Source: Streptomyces pinistramenti (GTDB taxonomy: Bacteria > Actinomycetota > Actinomycetes > Streptomycetales > Streptomycetaceae). From it: a stretch of DNA of 64,000 nucleotides. Location of the stretch: contig NZ_JAJCXB010000030.1 in assembly GCF_020564935.1 (NCBI RefSeq), positions 1-64,000 on the forward strand, given 5' to 3'. Below the pieces are notes generated by a model. The model was not told the origin of the DNA. It did not search any database and saw nothing but the letters and a program-made list of their open reading frames with translations. This document shows, in pieces, positions 1 through 10,426 of the stretch (the stretch's first letter is position 1; every line of letters begins with the position of its first letter). The translations under genes were made by a program, and so were the position numbers.

Positions 1-443
1 CTGCCGCCCGCACCGTGTGCCGCCCGGTGGCCGTCGTACGGACCGCCCTCGCGGCGGCCGCCCGATGCGCCCGGCAGCGAGTGGCCGGCTGCCGATTCGT
101 CGTCGGCGCGCCCTGCGCGGGCGGCGGCAGCCCCGGCAGCCGGCGGACCGCTCGGCGGAACCGACGGGCCCGCCGCCCCGTCGAAGGGGGCGCCTGAGTC
201 GTGCGGCGCGTCGCTGCCCGGTCCCGCACCGTCACCGAAGCCGGCGTCGTCACCGCCGCGGATGGCGAAGCCGGCCCCGGGGAGCGGGGTGAACCCGGGC
301 GCGCCGGGCTGCTGGAGGGCGCTGCGCGGGTCGGGGACCGCGCCCAGCGGCGCCGTCCCGGCCTGCCCCCGCACAGGGGACGCCGATGATGCGGCAGGCG
401 TGGCCGACTGCCGCAGTTGGGGGGAGGTGGGGTGCTCCGTCAC
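1..443 (-). CDS. Partial hypothetical protein, Pro/Gly/Ala-rich N-terminal part
   Basis: An open minus-strand frame starts at a GTG at 441-443 (VTEHPTSPQLRQ) and runs off the left edge with no stop, giving about 147 residues. The visible part is low-complexity and rich in Pro, Gly, Ala and Ser, with acidic patches, no membrane helix and no motif I recognise. Such composition is typical of the disordered N-terminal region of actinobacterial proteins whose folded domain lies further on. Only the N-terminus is in the window, so no function is offered. The antisense frames here have equally biased composition, so the call rests on frame length and a plausible start. Confidence 0.5.
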   Translation of the reverse strand, partial: MTEHPTSPQLRQSATPAASSASPVRGQAGTAPLGAVPDPRSALQQPGAPGFTPLPGAGFAIRGGDDAGFGDGAGPGSDAPHDSGAPFDGAAGPSVPPSGPPAAGAAAARAGRADDESAAGHSLPGASGGRREGGPYDGHRAAHGAGG

Positions 444-529
444 GCGTGGGATTCCATCCGTCCGGGGCTGCGCGCCCGACGCGCCGCGTTTCAAGCACAT
501 CCTGGGGGATGCGCCTGACCCGCTACGTC

Positions 530-1213
530 TCAAGCGCGTCGCAGGTGCAGAAAGAGCTGGATCTCGGGTGGTACGTCCGTACTGGCCGGGGCATAGGCGT
601 AGGAGTCCTCCCCGATGACGTCGAAACCCGCGTCGTGCACGACTCGGCGCAGGTCCTCCCGCAGAAAACCCGATACCCGGATCGAGTTGCCCAGGAACGG
701 AATCGTGAAGTCGTCCACATCCGCCTCGACCATGGACAGGGCCAGCAGCCCGCCAGGCCGTAGCAGATCATGCAACATCCGCAGCGCATAGGGAATCTCC
801 GCGCGCGGCAGCATCAGCAGGGTGAAGAAAGCGGCGATGCCGTCGAACGAACCGGCGCCGCCGAGCCGGCCGCCTCGCAGGTCCGCGATGTCCAGCCGGT
901 GGAAATCGGCCTTCGGGACGTTGTCCCTGGCCAGCTTGATCATCGCGGGGGAGAGGTCGACACCCACGACGCGGTGGCCGGCGTCCGACAGTTGCCGGGC
1001 GGTCGGCAGCCCCGTACCGCAGCCGACGTCCAGCACCCGTGAGTCGGGCGGCAGTTCGTCCGCCAGCCAGGCACCCGACGACAGCTGGCCGTCCTTGTGC
1101 GGGAACGCGTCGTCGTAGCGGTCGCCGATCGCGTCGAACGCCTCGGCCTGGCCGGCCCGGTCCAGTGCTAACCGGTTCAGACCTTCATATTTGTCGTAGC
1201 TCTCAGCGCTCAC
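530..1213 (-). CDS. Class I SAM-dependent methyltransferase
   Basis: A 227-residue cytosolic protein with the Rossmann-type AdoMet fold. Motif I is VLDVGCGTGLPT at about residues 60-71. It is followed by VVGVDLSPAMI, the acidic end of strand beta-2 that binds the SAM ribose, and then a DIADL motif and the LLRPGGLLALS post-motif. This is the generic Methyltransf_11/25 architecture of small-molecule methyltransferases; the substrate cannot be read from sequence. The GTG start at 1213 is preceded by a strong GGGAGGGG ribosome site. It stands alone between the partial gene on its left and the DUF402 gene on its right, both also on the minus strand. Confidence 0.85.
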   Translation of the reverse strand: MSAESYDKYEGLNRLALDRAGQAEAFDAIGDRYDDAFPHKDGQLSSGAWLADELPPDSRVLDVGCGTGLPTARQLSDAGHRVVGVDLSPAMIKLARDNVPKADFHRLDIADLRGGRLGGAGSFDGIAAFFTLLMLPRAEIPYALRMLHDLLRPGGLLALSMVEADVDDFTIPFLGNSIRVSGFLREDLRRVVHDAGFDVIGEDSYAYAPASTDVPPEIQLFLHLRRA

Positions 1214-1424
1214 GACCTCGCCCCTCCCGCGACCGCGGTCAAGTTCGGTTTTCAGTTCCGGAGTTGCGCCTGTGCAGTCTCGCGGAGGACGATCCTACGG
1301 TTTGTGACCCAGGGCGCATCAAGGGGGCTCGTTCCCGCTGCTCGCCACGCGAGGAGAGGCGTTGCCCATAGGCGCGTCTTTCCACGGTTCGCCCCCTTCA
1401 CTCGCCCTGATGCGCGTCGTTTCC

Positions 1425-2171
1425 TCACGGCCGCAAATGTTCCTGCGTACGGTCCCAGTCCTCCGGCAGCTGCGGCACCGTCCAGCCCGGATCCGGCCGC
1501 CAGTCCTCCCAGCCGTCGCCGAACGGGCGTCCCCATGCCGCGATATGGTCCACCGCGGCCCGGCCGGCGGCCCGCGCCCCGGCCGTCTGCTCAGGTGTCA
1601 TCAGCCCGTCCCGCTGCGCCTGTGCGAACTCGTCCTCGTCCCGCCACTCCCAGTGCCGGTCCGGATAGACGCAGAGGTCCAGGAAGTGGTCCTCCGAGTC
1701 CACGCCGCCCGCCCAACGGGTCCGTGGCTCCTCCAAGTTGACGTACCAGTTCTTGAAATGCCAGCCGCGTTCCCAGAACAGCCACACCGACCACGGGTCG
1801 CCGGGCCGCGCCAACTTGAGCACTCCGGCGCCGAACCACTGGTCACGGACGGTACGCCGGGGCTTGGTGTAACGGGTGGACAGCGGTTCACGGTGGACCG
1901 GGGTGCCGTCGGCCATCACCGGCTTGATACAGGGAGTGCCGGGCGCCATCCACACCGCCAGCATCTCGTCGGTGTCCTGGACCACGGTCATCGGGCGGCA
2001 GATGTGGATGCGCCGGCTGTCGGCGTTGTCGCGGTAACGCCACAGGACGTGCTCGCCCGGCGACCACCGCACCGCACCGGCCCCGTCCGGCCGTCCGGTC
2101 TCCGCCGTACCGATCACGGTGCCCGTACCGGCCGTCTCGCCTTCCGTAGTCCTCACGATGTCCGCTGTCAT
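1425..2171 (-). CDS. DUF402 domain protein, nucleotide di/triphosphatase-like
   Basis: A 248-residue protein whose central and C-terminal part carries the DUF402 signature: WYVNLE, then DHFLDLCVYPD, then WEWRDEDEF. In characterised members (FomD of fosfomycin biosynthesis and the staphylococcal Ntdp) these acidic residues bind divalent metal in a barrel that hydrolyses nucleotide phosphate esters. The N-terminal 30 residues are Thr/Gly-rich and probably disordered. It lies 56 bp downstream of fumC on the same strand, so co-transcription is plausible. The actual substrate is unknown and the link to fumarase is only positional. Confidence 0.8.
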   Translation of the reverse strand: MTADIVRTTEGETAGTGTVIGTAETGRPDGAGAVRWSPGEHVLWRYRDNADSRRIHICRPMTVVQDTDEMLAVWMAPGTPCIKPVMADGTPVHREPLSTRYTKPRRTVRDQWFGAGVLKLARPGDPWSVWLFWERGWHFKNWYVNLEEPRTRWAGGVDSEDHFLDLCVYPDRHWEWRDEDEFAQAQRDGLMTPEQTAGARAAGRAAVDHIAAWGRPFGDGWEDWRPDPGWTVPQLPEDWDRTQEHLRP

Positions 2172-2227
2172 GCGCAGATCTTAGGGGCGCAGTGTTACGG
2201 GCGCCGTGACCCGGGCCGCACCCGACG

Positions 2228-3664
2228 TCAAGGACGCGTCATGCGCAGCACATCCAATGCCTGGTCAAGCTGCTCTTCGGTCAGCAGTCCGCGCTCGACA
2301 AATCCACCCTCGATGACCACCTGGCGGATGGTCTTCCGCTCGGCCAGCGCCCGCTTCGCGACCTTCGCCGCCTCCTCGTAGCCGAGGTACTTGTTGAGCG
2401 GGGTGACCACCGAAGGCGACGACTCGGCGTACTCCCGGGCCCGTTCGGCGTTGGCGGTGATGCCGTCGACCGTGCGGTCGGCCAGCAGCCGCGCCACATT
2501 GGCCAGCAGCCGGACCGACTCCAGGACGTTTTTGGCGATCACCGGCAGCATGACGTTCAGCTCGAAGTTGCCGGCCGCGCCGGCCGCGGCCACCGTCGCG
2601 TCAGCTCCGGTGACCTGCGCCGCGACCATCAACACGGCTTCCGGGATCACCGGGTTGACCTTGCCCGGCATGATCGAGGAGCCCGGCTGCAGATCCGGCA
2701 GCGCGATCTCCGCGAGGCCGGTGCGCGGTCCCGACGCCATCCACCGCAGGTCGTTGGCGATTTTCGTCAGCCCGACCCCGATCGTCCGGAGCTGCCCACT
2801 GGTCTCCACGATGCCGTCGCGGGCGCCCTGCGCCTCGAAGTGATTGCGCGCCTCCGTCAGCGGCAGCTGCGTGGCCCGCGCCACCTCGGCGATCACCGCG
2901 GCCGAGAACCCGGGCGGGGTGTTGATGCCCGTCCCCACCGCCGTGCCGCCCAACGGCAGTTCGGCAAGCCGGGGCAGCGAGGCGCGCAGCCTTTCGACGC
3001 CGTACCGCACCTGCGCGGCGTACCCGCCGAACTCCTGCCCGAGCGTTACGGGGGTGGCGTCCATCAGGTGCGTCCGCCCCGACTTCACCACCTCGGCGAA
3101 CTCGGCGGCCTTGCGCTCCAGAGAGGCCGCGAGGTGTTCCAGCGCCGGGATCAGATCCCGGGTGACCGCCGCCGTCGCCGCGACATGGATCGACGAGGGG
3201 AACACGTCGTTCGACGACTGGCTGGCGTTGACGTGGTCGTTCGGGTGGACGTCCCGCCCCAGCCGCTCGCTCGCCAGCGTCGCGATGACCTCGTTGGTGT
3301 TCATGTTCGACGAGGTGCCGGATCCGGTCTGGAACACGTCGATGGGGAAGTGCGCGTCCCACCGGCCGTCGGCGACCTCCGCGGCCGCCTCCTGGATGGC
3401 CTCGGCCACCTCCTTGTCGAGCACTCCCAGTTCGGCGTTGACCTTGGCCGCCGCCGCCTTGATCCGTGCCAGTGCCTCGATGTGCGCCCGCTCGATCCGC
3501 TGGCCGGAAATCGGGAAGTTCTCCACCGCCCGCTGCGTCTGCGCCCGCCACTTCGCGTGCGCGGGCACCTGCACCTCGCCCATGGAGTCGTGCTCGGTGC
3601 GGTACTCCGCCCCGTCGCCGCTCCCCTGCTCGCCGTTCCTCGTGCCGTCCTGACGCTCGCCCAT
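2228..3664 (-). CDS. fumC: Fumarate hydratase, class II
   Basis: The 478-residue iron-independent fumarase of the TCA cycle, which reversibly hydrates fumarate to L-malate; family members are cytosolic homotetramers. The superfamily signature GSSIMPGKVNP sits at about residues 322-333. The SGTSSNMNTNE stretch (about 115) and GRTHLMDATP (about 193) supply the other two parts of the shared active site. The frame is open further upstream, but AGGAGGTGGCC lies 7 bases before the ATG at 3662-3664, so that start is chosen. A charged, probably disordered tail of about 30 residues precedes the catalytic domain. A class I fumarase is encoded 5 kb away (8538-10235), so the organism has both types. Confidence 0.95.
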   Translation of the reverse strand: MGERQDGTRNGEQGSGDGAEYRTEHDSMGEVQVPAHAKWRAQTQRAVENFPISGQRIERAHIEALARIKAAAAKVNAELGVLDKEVAEAIQEAAAEVADGRWDAHFPIDVFQTGSGTSSNMNTNEVIATLASERLGRDVHPNDHVNASQSSNDVFPSSIHVAATAAVTRDLIPALEHLAASLERKAAEFAEVVKSGRTHLMDATPVTLGQEFGGYAAQVRYGVERLRASLPRLAELPLGGTAVGTGINTPPGFSAAVIAEVARATQLPLTEARNHFEAQGARDGIVETSGQLRTIGVGLTKIANDLRWMASGPRTGLAEIALPDLQPGSSIMPGKVNPVIPEAVLMVAAQVTGADATVAAAGAAGNFELNVMLPVIAKNVLESVRLLANVARLLADRTVDGITANAERAREYAESSPSVVTPLNKYLGYEEAAKVAKRALAERKTIRQVVIEGGFVERGLLTEEQLDQALDVLRMTRP

Positions 3665-3832
3665 GTCGGCCACCTCCTGCTTGCTCAGCGTTCCGCAGCC
3701 GAAGCGTGTTCCCGGCACGGGCTACCAACTGGTAAATACCGCCGGTAATACCTCGATCCGGGGAACGGGTCGGGGCGCATACGGGGCACCGGCGGCGCCG
3801 CGGTCCGCAGCGCCGCCGGTGCCCGGAGCCGG

Positions 3833-4768
3833 TCAGTGCCCGATGCCGTCGATCAGTTCGCGTGCGCCCTGACGGAGCAGGGCGACGGCCACCGATGTGC
3901 CCAGGGTCGCCGGGTCGAGGCGGCCCGCCCACTCGTGGGCGTTGAGTACGGTCTTGCCGTCGGGGGTGAAGACGCAGGCCCGCAGGGAGAGTTCGCCGCC
4001 GCGCTCGGAGCGGGCGTAACCGGCGATGGGGGAGTTGCAGTGGCCCTGGAGGACGTGCAGGAACATCCGCTCGGCGGTGGCCTCCCGGTGGGCGGCCGGG
4101 TCACCGAGGGTGCTGATGGTGCCGATGAGGTCCGTGTCGCCCTCGCGGCACTGGAGGGCCAGGATCCCGGCGCCGATCGGCGGGCACATCACCTCGGTGG
4201 ACAGCACCTCTGTGATCACGTCCTCGCGGCCGATGCGCTCCAGCCCTGAGACGGCGAGGAGCAGCGCGTCCGCGTCGCCCGCGGCCAGCTTCTCCATCCG
4301 GCGGTTGGCGTTGCCGCGCATCGGCACGCACTCCAGGTGCGGGTGCGAAGCGGCGAGTTGGGCCCTGCGGCGTACCGACGAGGTGCCGATCCGGGTGCCG
4401 GCGGGAAGCCGGTCGAGGGGGCGGCCGCCGGGGTGGATGAGCGCGTCGCGGACGTCGTCGCGGCGGAGGAACGCGGCGAACGTCGTGCCCGCGGGCAGCG
4501 GCCGGTCGGCCGGGACATCCTTGACGCAGTGCACCGCGAGGTCCGCGTCGCCGGCCAGCAGCGCTGCGTCCACCTCCTTGGTGAACGCTCCCTTGCCCTC
4601 CACCAGGGAGAGGTCGCCCATCCACTTGTCCCCGGTGGTTTTGACCGGGACCACTTCGGTGCGCAGGTGCGGGTGGAGCGCGGCCAGCTCGGTGCGTACG
4701 CGCTCCACCTGGGCGAGCGCCATCGGCGAGTCACGGGAGACGATGCGGATCAACTCAGGGGCGGACAT
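3833..4768 (-). CDS. hemC: Hydroxymethylbilane synthase (porphobilinogen deaminase) paralogue
   Basis: A 311-residue HemC-family protein; the family joins four porphobilinogens into hydroxymethylbilane for tetrapyrroles. Family landmarks are recognisable: RDSPMALAQ at the N-terminus, VHCVKDVP with the catalytic Asp, GTSSVRRRAQL, and the cofactor-cysteine loop LQGHCNSPIAG. Several usually invariant positions differ. VHS is VHC, the RGN..TR motif reads RGNANRRMEKL, the GQG of the PAxGQG motif reads GAG, and the cofactor loop lacks the usual GGC. No hemA, hemB or hemD lies nearby. I infer a diverged second copy rather than the housekeeping enzyme. The start is fixed by a leaderless promoter 7 bases upstream. 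Confidence 0.8.
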   Translation of the reverse strand: MSAPELIRIVSRDSPMALAQVERVRTELAALHPHLRTEVVPVKTTGDKWMGDLSLVEGKGAFTKEVDAALLAGDADLAVHCVKDVPADRPLPAGTTFAAFLRRDDVRDALIHPGGRPLDRLPAGTRIGTSSVRRRAQLAASHPHLECVPMRGNANRRMEKLAAGDADALLLAVSGLERIGREDVITEVLSTEVMCPPIGAGILALQCREGDTDLIGTISTLGDPAAHREATAERMFLHVLQGHCNSPIAGYARSERGGELSLRACVFTPDGKTVLNAHEWAGRLDPATLGTSVAVALLRQGARELIDGIGH

Positions 4769-4775
4769 GGCCCAT

Positions 4776-4781
4776 ACGATA
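4776..4781 (-). promoter_or_regulatory. -10 element for leaderless hemC-like mRNA
   Basis: TATCGT on the minus strand ends exactly 7 bases before the ATG at 4768. There is no purine-rich ribosome site between them, so transcription should begin at or next to the start codon. Confidence 0.55.
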
Positions 4782-4827
4782 GGCCGTGCGCCCCTCGTGG
4801 CCCTACGGCGCGGCAGCCGTCGGCGGG

Positions 4828-5850
4828 TCAGGCCAGCGCCGCCGCCCGCCTCCGCAGTTCGCCGTGCAGGCCGCCGTGCACGTCGGCGGGCGGCAGCCAC
4901 TCCTTGCGGATCTTGGCGATGCAGGTGTAGTTGCTGTCGCAGACGTTGGCCAGCGGCGATTCGACCGCCTGCGTGACGACCTGGTAGGCGTCCAGTTCGC
5001 TCAGGCCGAAGTCGCGGGCCAGCCACTGGACCAGGTCCAGTTGCGAGATGCGGAAGGCGTCCTCCAGGGGGCGCGCGGAGCCGGTCGAGATGAGGTGGGT
5101 GTCCGACTCAAGACGCGGCCACGGCGTGGCGACGCCCTTCAGCAGCTCCACGATCACGACGCTGTGCATGGCGGTCTCGACGGCGACGCCGCAGGTCTCG
5201 CCCTCACCCTGGCGGGCATGTCCGTCGCCCAGGCTGAACAGCGCCCCTTCGACGTTCACGCCCAGGTAGCAGGTGACCCCCGCGCGCATCTCCGGCGTGT
5301 CCATGTTGCCGCCGTGCGCATCCGGGACGAGCGCCGAGCGCACCTCCAGGTTGGCCGGTGCCACCCCGACCGTGCCGTGCATCGGATCCATCGGCAGCGT
5401 CAGCGTCACGTCGCTGTCCCTGGCGCTGAAGTGGCACAGCCGCCGGGCGCGGTCCAGCTGCCAGATCCACACCGCCTCCGGGAGCGGCGGGTGCAGCGCG
5501 GCGGTGGCGTGGGTGGCGGTCAGCGCGCCGAAGAGCGGCACGGTCGTCGATGCCGCCCAGTCCCTGCGGGGCTCGATGGAGACGAAGTGCACGGCCAGGG
5601 TGTCGCCAGGCTCCGCGCCCTCGACGTGGAAAGGACCCGTCTGCGGATTGACGAACGGGAACTCGCAGACCTGCGAGACCAGGTCCCGTTCCGACCGCAC
5701 CCGGCCGCCGAAACAGTCCTCGGTGAAGACGTCCAGGACCGTGCCGGGGGCGATGCGGGCCACCGGGGCGGCGCCGCCGAACGTCCAGGCGTAGTCGTTG
5801 CCGCCGGGCCGGACGGTGAGGATGCGCGGGTCGGATGCCGGGTCGGTCAT
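4828..5850 (-). CDS. Acetamidase/formamidase family amidohydrolase
   Basis: A 340-residue protein of the FmdA/AmdA family, which hydrolyses formamide, acetamide or related short amides to the acid and ammonia in the cytosol. The family motif HVEGAEPGDTLAVHF is at about residues 75-90. A second conserved block (MDPMHGTVGVAPAN) follows, then the GDGHARQGEGE motif, and the sequence ends with YTCIAKIRKEW. The ATG at 5848-5850 overlaps the stop of the upstream permease gene (ATGA), and AGGAG lies just before it, so the two are translationally coupled. The pairing suggests uptake and hydrolysis of an amide or amine-derived nitrogen source; the exact substrate is not visible. Confidence 0.85.
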   Translation of the reverse strand: MTDPASDPRILTVRPGGNDYAWTFGGAAPVARIAPGTVLDVFTEDCFGGRVRSERDLVSQVCEFPFVNPQTGPFHVEGAEPGDTLAVHFVSIEPRRDWAASTTVPLFGALTATHATAALHPPLPEAVWIWQLDRARRLCHFSARDSDVTLTLPMDPMHGTVGVAPANLEVRSALVPDAHGGNMDTPEMRAGVTCYLGVNVEGALFSLGDGHARQGEGETCGVAVETAMHSVVIVELLKGVATPWPRLESDTHLISTGSARPLEDAFRISQLDLVQWLARDFGLSELDAYQVVTQAVESPLANVCDSNYTCIAKIRKEWLPPADVHGGLHGELRRRAAALA

Positions 5851-7364
5851 GGGGACTCCTGGTCGAGTGGGGTGGCGGGGCGGGGTGCGGGGCCGGGGCC
5901 GGGCGGGGCGTCGAGGTGGATCAGGCCGGTCGCCGCGAGCCGGTCCGGGTACCGGCGCCGGAGGAAGGCGACGACGGCGAGCCCGGCCACCGTCCACACC
6001 AAGGCGGCCGGGCCCGCGTACGAGACGGGCGCGGTGAGCCGCGTGACGAAGGAGAAGGCCGGGATCCCGGCGGCGGTGAGCAGCGCGGGGGCGAAGGCCG
6101 CGATGCCCAGGAGCGGGAAGAGGAGGTGCCGGACCGGGCGGAATTCGGCGCGGCGGCGGCGCAGGAAGTAGCCGGCGCAGGCGAGGTTGGTGAGCAGGTA
6201 GACGGAGATGACCGCGGTCACCACGAGGGTGGCGAGCAGCAGGAACGCGGTGGTCGGGCCGTACGCGAAGCCCAGGCCCAGGGCCGCGCCCAGCGCCACG
6301 GCGAACTGGACGGACAGGCCCACCACCGGCGAGCGGTGCACCGGGTGCACGCGCATGAAGGCGCGCGGGAAGACGCCGGCCCGGCCCAGCGCGAAGGCGG
6401 TGCGGGTGGAGGCGTTGGTGGCCGCGTTGGCGTTGGCGACGGTGGAGTTGACCACCGCCAGGAAGACCAGGACCCAGAAGACGCCGAACGAGGCGCGCGC
6501 CACGCCGTCCCAGGAAGCGGCACCGGACGCGCCGAATCCGGCGAACGCGTCCGGCCCGTAGGAGACGGTGATGGCGTACGTCGTCAGGACGAACAGCAGC
6601 CCGATCGACAGCGCCGCACCGAGCACCGCGCGGCGCAGCGTACGGCGCGGATCGCGGGCCTCCTCGGCGAGCGGCGCCGCCGCCTCGAACCCGGCGAAGG
6701 CCAGCACCGTGTAGACCGATCCCGCGATCACGCCGCCGATGCCCTTGTGGGCTGCCGGAGTGTGCGAAGTGCCGAACACCGACAGGGTGTTGTGCCCGCC
6801 CGCGCTCACGATCAAGAGGACGGCGAGGACCACGAAGACCAGCACCTCGAAGACGCCGAGCACGGTTCCCAGCCGCGCGGAGGCCCGTATTCCGTAGAAG
6901 CCCGTCACGGCGATCACCACCGCGCCGGCGACGGCCCACGGCCACCACAGGCCCCCCGGATACCCGGGCCACTCCTGGTGCAGGGTGCCCGCGACCGTGA
7001 AGCCCAGCTGGAGCAGGAGCAGCGCGGGCACGAGGGCCTCGACGAGCAGATACGTCCAGGCCACCAGGAAGCCGACGACGGGATGCAGCCCCTGGGCGCT
7101 GTAGGTGGCCACCGACCCGGCGGACGGCAGATGCCGCGCAAGCTCGGCCACGGACGAGGCCGTGAACAGGCACGCCACCAGGGCGATCAGCACGGACAGC
7201 GGCAGCGCGCCGCCAGCGAAGGCGGCACCGGCCGGAATGGACACGGCGACGGCCGCGGCGGGCGCCATCGACGTCACGCTCTGGAACAGCACATCCCGCA
7301 GCCCGATGGCATCGCGCCGCAACCCCGGGTTTCGCTCAGGTCCCTCGCGTCGCTCCTGTGGCAC
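5847..7364 (-). CDS. APC-superfamily amino acid/amine permease
   Basis: An integral membrane transporter of about 505 residues with roughly 12 hydrophobic helices. The first helix region (DVLFQSVTSMAPAAAVAVSIP) and the GSVATYSAQGL loop are typical of APC-family proton/substrate symporters. The reading frame is open to 7466. GTG at 7362-7364 is preferred because GGGAGAGGCC precedes it and the transporter fold starts soon after; starts at 7380 or 7466 would add a non-conserved tail. It is coupled by a 4-base overlap to the downstream amidase gene, so substrate import followed by amide hydrolysis is the natural reading. The specific substrate is unknown. Confidence 0.85.
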   Translation of the reverse strand: MPQERREGPERNPGLRRDAIGLRDVLFQSVTSMAPAAAVAVSIPAGAAFAGGALPLSVLIALVACLFTASSVAELARHLPSAGSVATYSAQGLHPVVGFLVAWTYLLVEALVPALLLLQLGFTVAGTLHQEWPGYPGGLWWPWAVAGAVVIAVTGFYGIRASARLGTVLGVFEVLVFVVLAVLLIVSAGGHNTLSVFGTSHTPAAHKGIGGVIAGSVYTVLAFAGFEAAAPLAEEARDPRRTLRRAVLGAALSIGLLFVLTTYAITVSYGPDAFAGFGASGAASWDGVARASFGVFWVLVFLAVVNSTVANANAATNASTRTAFALGRAGVFPRAFMRVHPVHRSPVVGLSVQFAVALGAALGLGFAYGPTTAFLLLATLVVTAVISVYLLTNLACAGYFLRRRRAEFRPVRHLLFPLLGIAAFAPALLTAAGIPAFSFVTRLTAPVSYAGPAALVWTVAGLAVVAFLRRRYPDRLAATGLIHLDAPPGPGPAPRPATPLDQESP

Positions 7365-7587
7365 GGCCTCTCCCTGCACCCCGCGGGCCTCCCCGACCAC
7401 CCGAGCGTAGGCAGGCAGCCGGGCCGGCGGAAGACGGCATGACGCCGGTGCATACCGACCGGGCACGCGGGGCAGGCGGCCCGAGCAAGGTCGGGCCCGT
7501 CAGCGCGCCGACCCGGGGTCGTCGATCCCGTCACCGGTATGTAAGGGTGGAAACTCGTCGAAAAGCACCTCGGTGAAGGGAGATGGC

Positions 7588-7665
7588 ATGTCGTCGAAGC
7601 GACGCCGCAAGAAGAAGGCACGCCGCAAGAACGGAGCCAACCACGGCAGCCGGCCGCAGTCCTGA
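7588..7665 (+). CDS. Small ribosomal protein bL37-like (25 aa)
   Basis: A 25-residue, very basic peptide (MSSKRRRKKKARRKN followed by GANHGSRPQS). The lysine/arginine head followed by the ANHGxRP tail matches what I remember of bL37, the 24-residue actinobacterial large-subunit protein found in mycobacterial ribosome structures. A good ribosome site (GAAGGGAGA) precedes the ATG at a normal distance, and a strong terminator hairpin follows 20 bases after the stop, so this is a self-contained mini-gene. Its composition is unlike a random reading frame. The identification rests on memory of the family; gene existence is more certain than the name. Confidence 0.75.
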   Translation: MSSKRRRKKKARRKNGANHGSRPQS

Positions 7666-7685
7666 CCCGGCTCCCGCGACACCAC

Positions 7686-7726
7686 GAACGGTGCCCCACC
7701 TGCGTTGCGCGGGAGGGGCACCGTTC
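7686..7726 (+). terminator. Rho-independent type terminator after the bL37-like gene
   Basis: A perfect 12-bp inverted repeat (GAACGGTGCCCC at 7686-7697 and its complement at 7715-7726) with a 17-base loop and a weak T run after it. It lies 20 bases past the stop codon and may also serve the minus-strand gene ending at 7773. Confidence 0.7.
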
Positions 7727-7772
7727 TGTGCGCGCTACGCGCAGGCGGATGGCAGGGGAGAATTCTCCGCCG

Positions 7773-8405
7773 TCACCGCATATAGCCCTGTCGGGGATCC
7801 ACCGGAGGCGGCGTGGCGCGCCGCTGCCGGTCCGCCCGGCGCCTGAACCACGTCAGAGTCGCCGCACCGGTCAGAAAGACGACCGCGGCGAGGGTGGGCA
7901 GGAGATACGCGTCGCCGGAACGGTAGTTGTCGACCGCCGCCACCACCGAGCCGGCCCCGAACAGCAGCAGGGCCATGAGCTGGTTGCGCCGCGCGACGGG
8001 ATCCGGCGCCCGGCGAAGCTCCGCGCGCAGCTGCTCATCCGAGACCGGAACAGGAGCAGCGGGACCAGGAGCGCCCGTCCACCCCTCCGGGACGGGAACG
8101 GGGCCGGCCGGGCCCGGCGTAACCCGCCGCATCACGAGGTACCGGGGCTTGTGCCGACCGGTCTCCCAGTTCTGCACCGCGTATCCGTACTGGTGGCCCA
8201 GCCATGCCGTCTGCGCCGGGGACAGCCCTGTGCCGCTCACCCGGACCCTGGCCTCCGGGCGCCCGTCGAAGGAGCGCAGCACCTCCTCGTGCCGCCGCCT
8301 GCGCTGTGCCTTGGTGCCGACGGCGTCGGAGTATCCGACGAAGATCACGGCGGCGAGGCCGGCCAGGGCGAGCACGGGAAGCACGAGCCACAGGAGGGAT
8401 GCCAT
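7773..8405 (-). CDS. Membrane protein with SFDGR-GTGLS-QYGY domain (unnamed family)
   Basis: A 210-residue protein. One N-terminal transmembrane helix (residues 4-24) is followed by a basic stretch and a cytosolic-looking domain with the ordered motifs SFDGR, GTGLS, HQYGY, NWETG and VMRR. A Pro-rich linker comes next, then two closely spaced C-terminal helices (about 145-185) and a basic tail. I do not recognise a named family. The same motif order and the same 1+2 helix layout recur in the 227-residue protein at 30142-30825, inside the type VII-type cassette of the island. This copy stands alone between class I fumarase (upstream, separated by a terminator) and the bL37-like gene. Function is unknown. 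Confidence 0.75.
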   Translation of the reverse strand: MASLLWLVLPVLALAGLAAVIFVGYSDAVGTKAQRRRRHEEVLRSFDGRPEARVRVSGTGLSPAQTAWLGHQYGYAVQNWETGRHKPRYLVMRRVTPGPAGPVPVPEGWTGAPGPAAPVPVSDEQLRAELRRAPDPVARRNQLMALLLFGAGSVVAAVDNYRSGDAYLLPTLAAVVFLTGAATLTWFRRRADRQRRATPPPVDPRQGYMR

Positions 8406-8469
8406 CGATGTCCTTTCGCGTACGGCAGCGGACCGGCGCGCGCGTGCGCGAAGGGCCTGGACGGGACGC

Positions 8470-8500
8470 GGCCGCCACCCGCCCGGTGCGGGTGGCGGCC
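8470..8500 (-). terminator. Terminator hairpin downstream of class I fumarase
   Basis: A perfect 13-bp stem (GGCCGCCACCCGC and its complement) with a 5-base loop lies 38 bases past the fumarase stop codon. It separates fumB from the next minus-strand gene at 8405. Confidence 0.7.
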
Positions 8501-8537
8501 GAGCTCACGGCGTTCCCGGGCGCGCTCGCGCGGACCG

Positions 8538-10235
<1,698 letters not shown>

Positions 10236-10426
10236 GACGGGCATTCCTCACTCGACGGGGATGACGGCTGGCATCTGTGGCAGCACCAGAACAGCGTAGA
10301 ACCCGGGCGGGGTGGCACCGTTGTGAGGTAAGGCTCAGTTGATCCGGGCCCCGTGCGCGCCGCCCCCTCCTGGGGTCCGTCGGGATCGGAGCGGACAATC
10401 GCTGGTCGCGATGTATCGCGTTTGGG

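Noticed and set aside
4828..7173. One long frame linking amidase and permease as a 781-residue fusion
   Set aside because: The front 330 codons are Arg/Gly-rich shadow of the permease gene. The amidase has its own ATG with a ribosome site at 5850.
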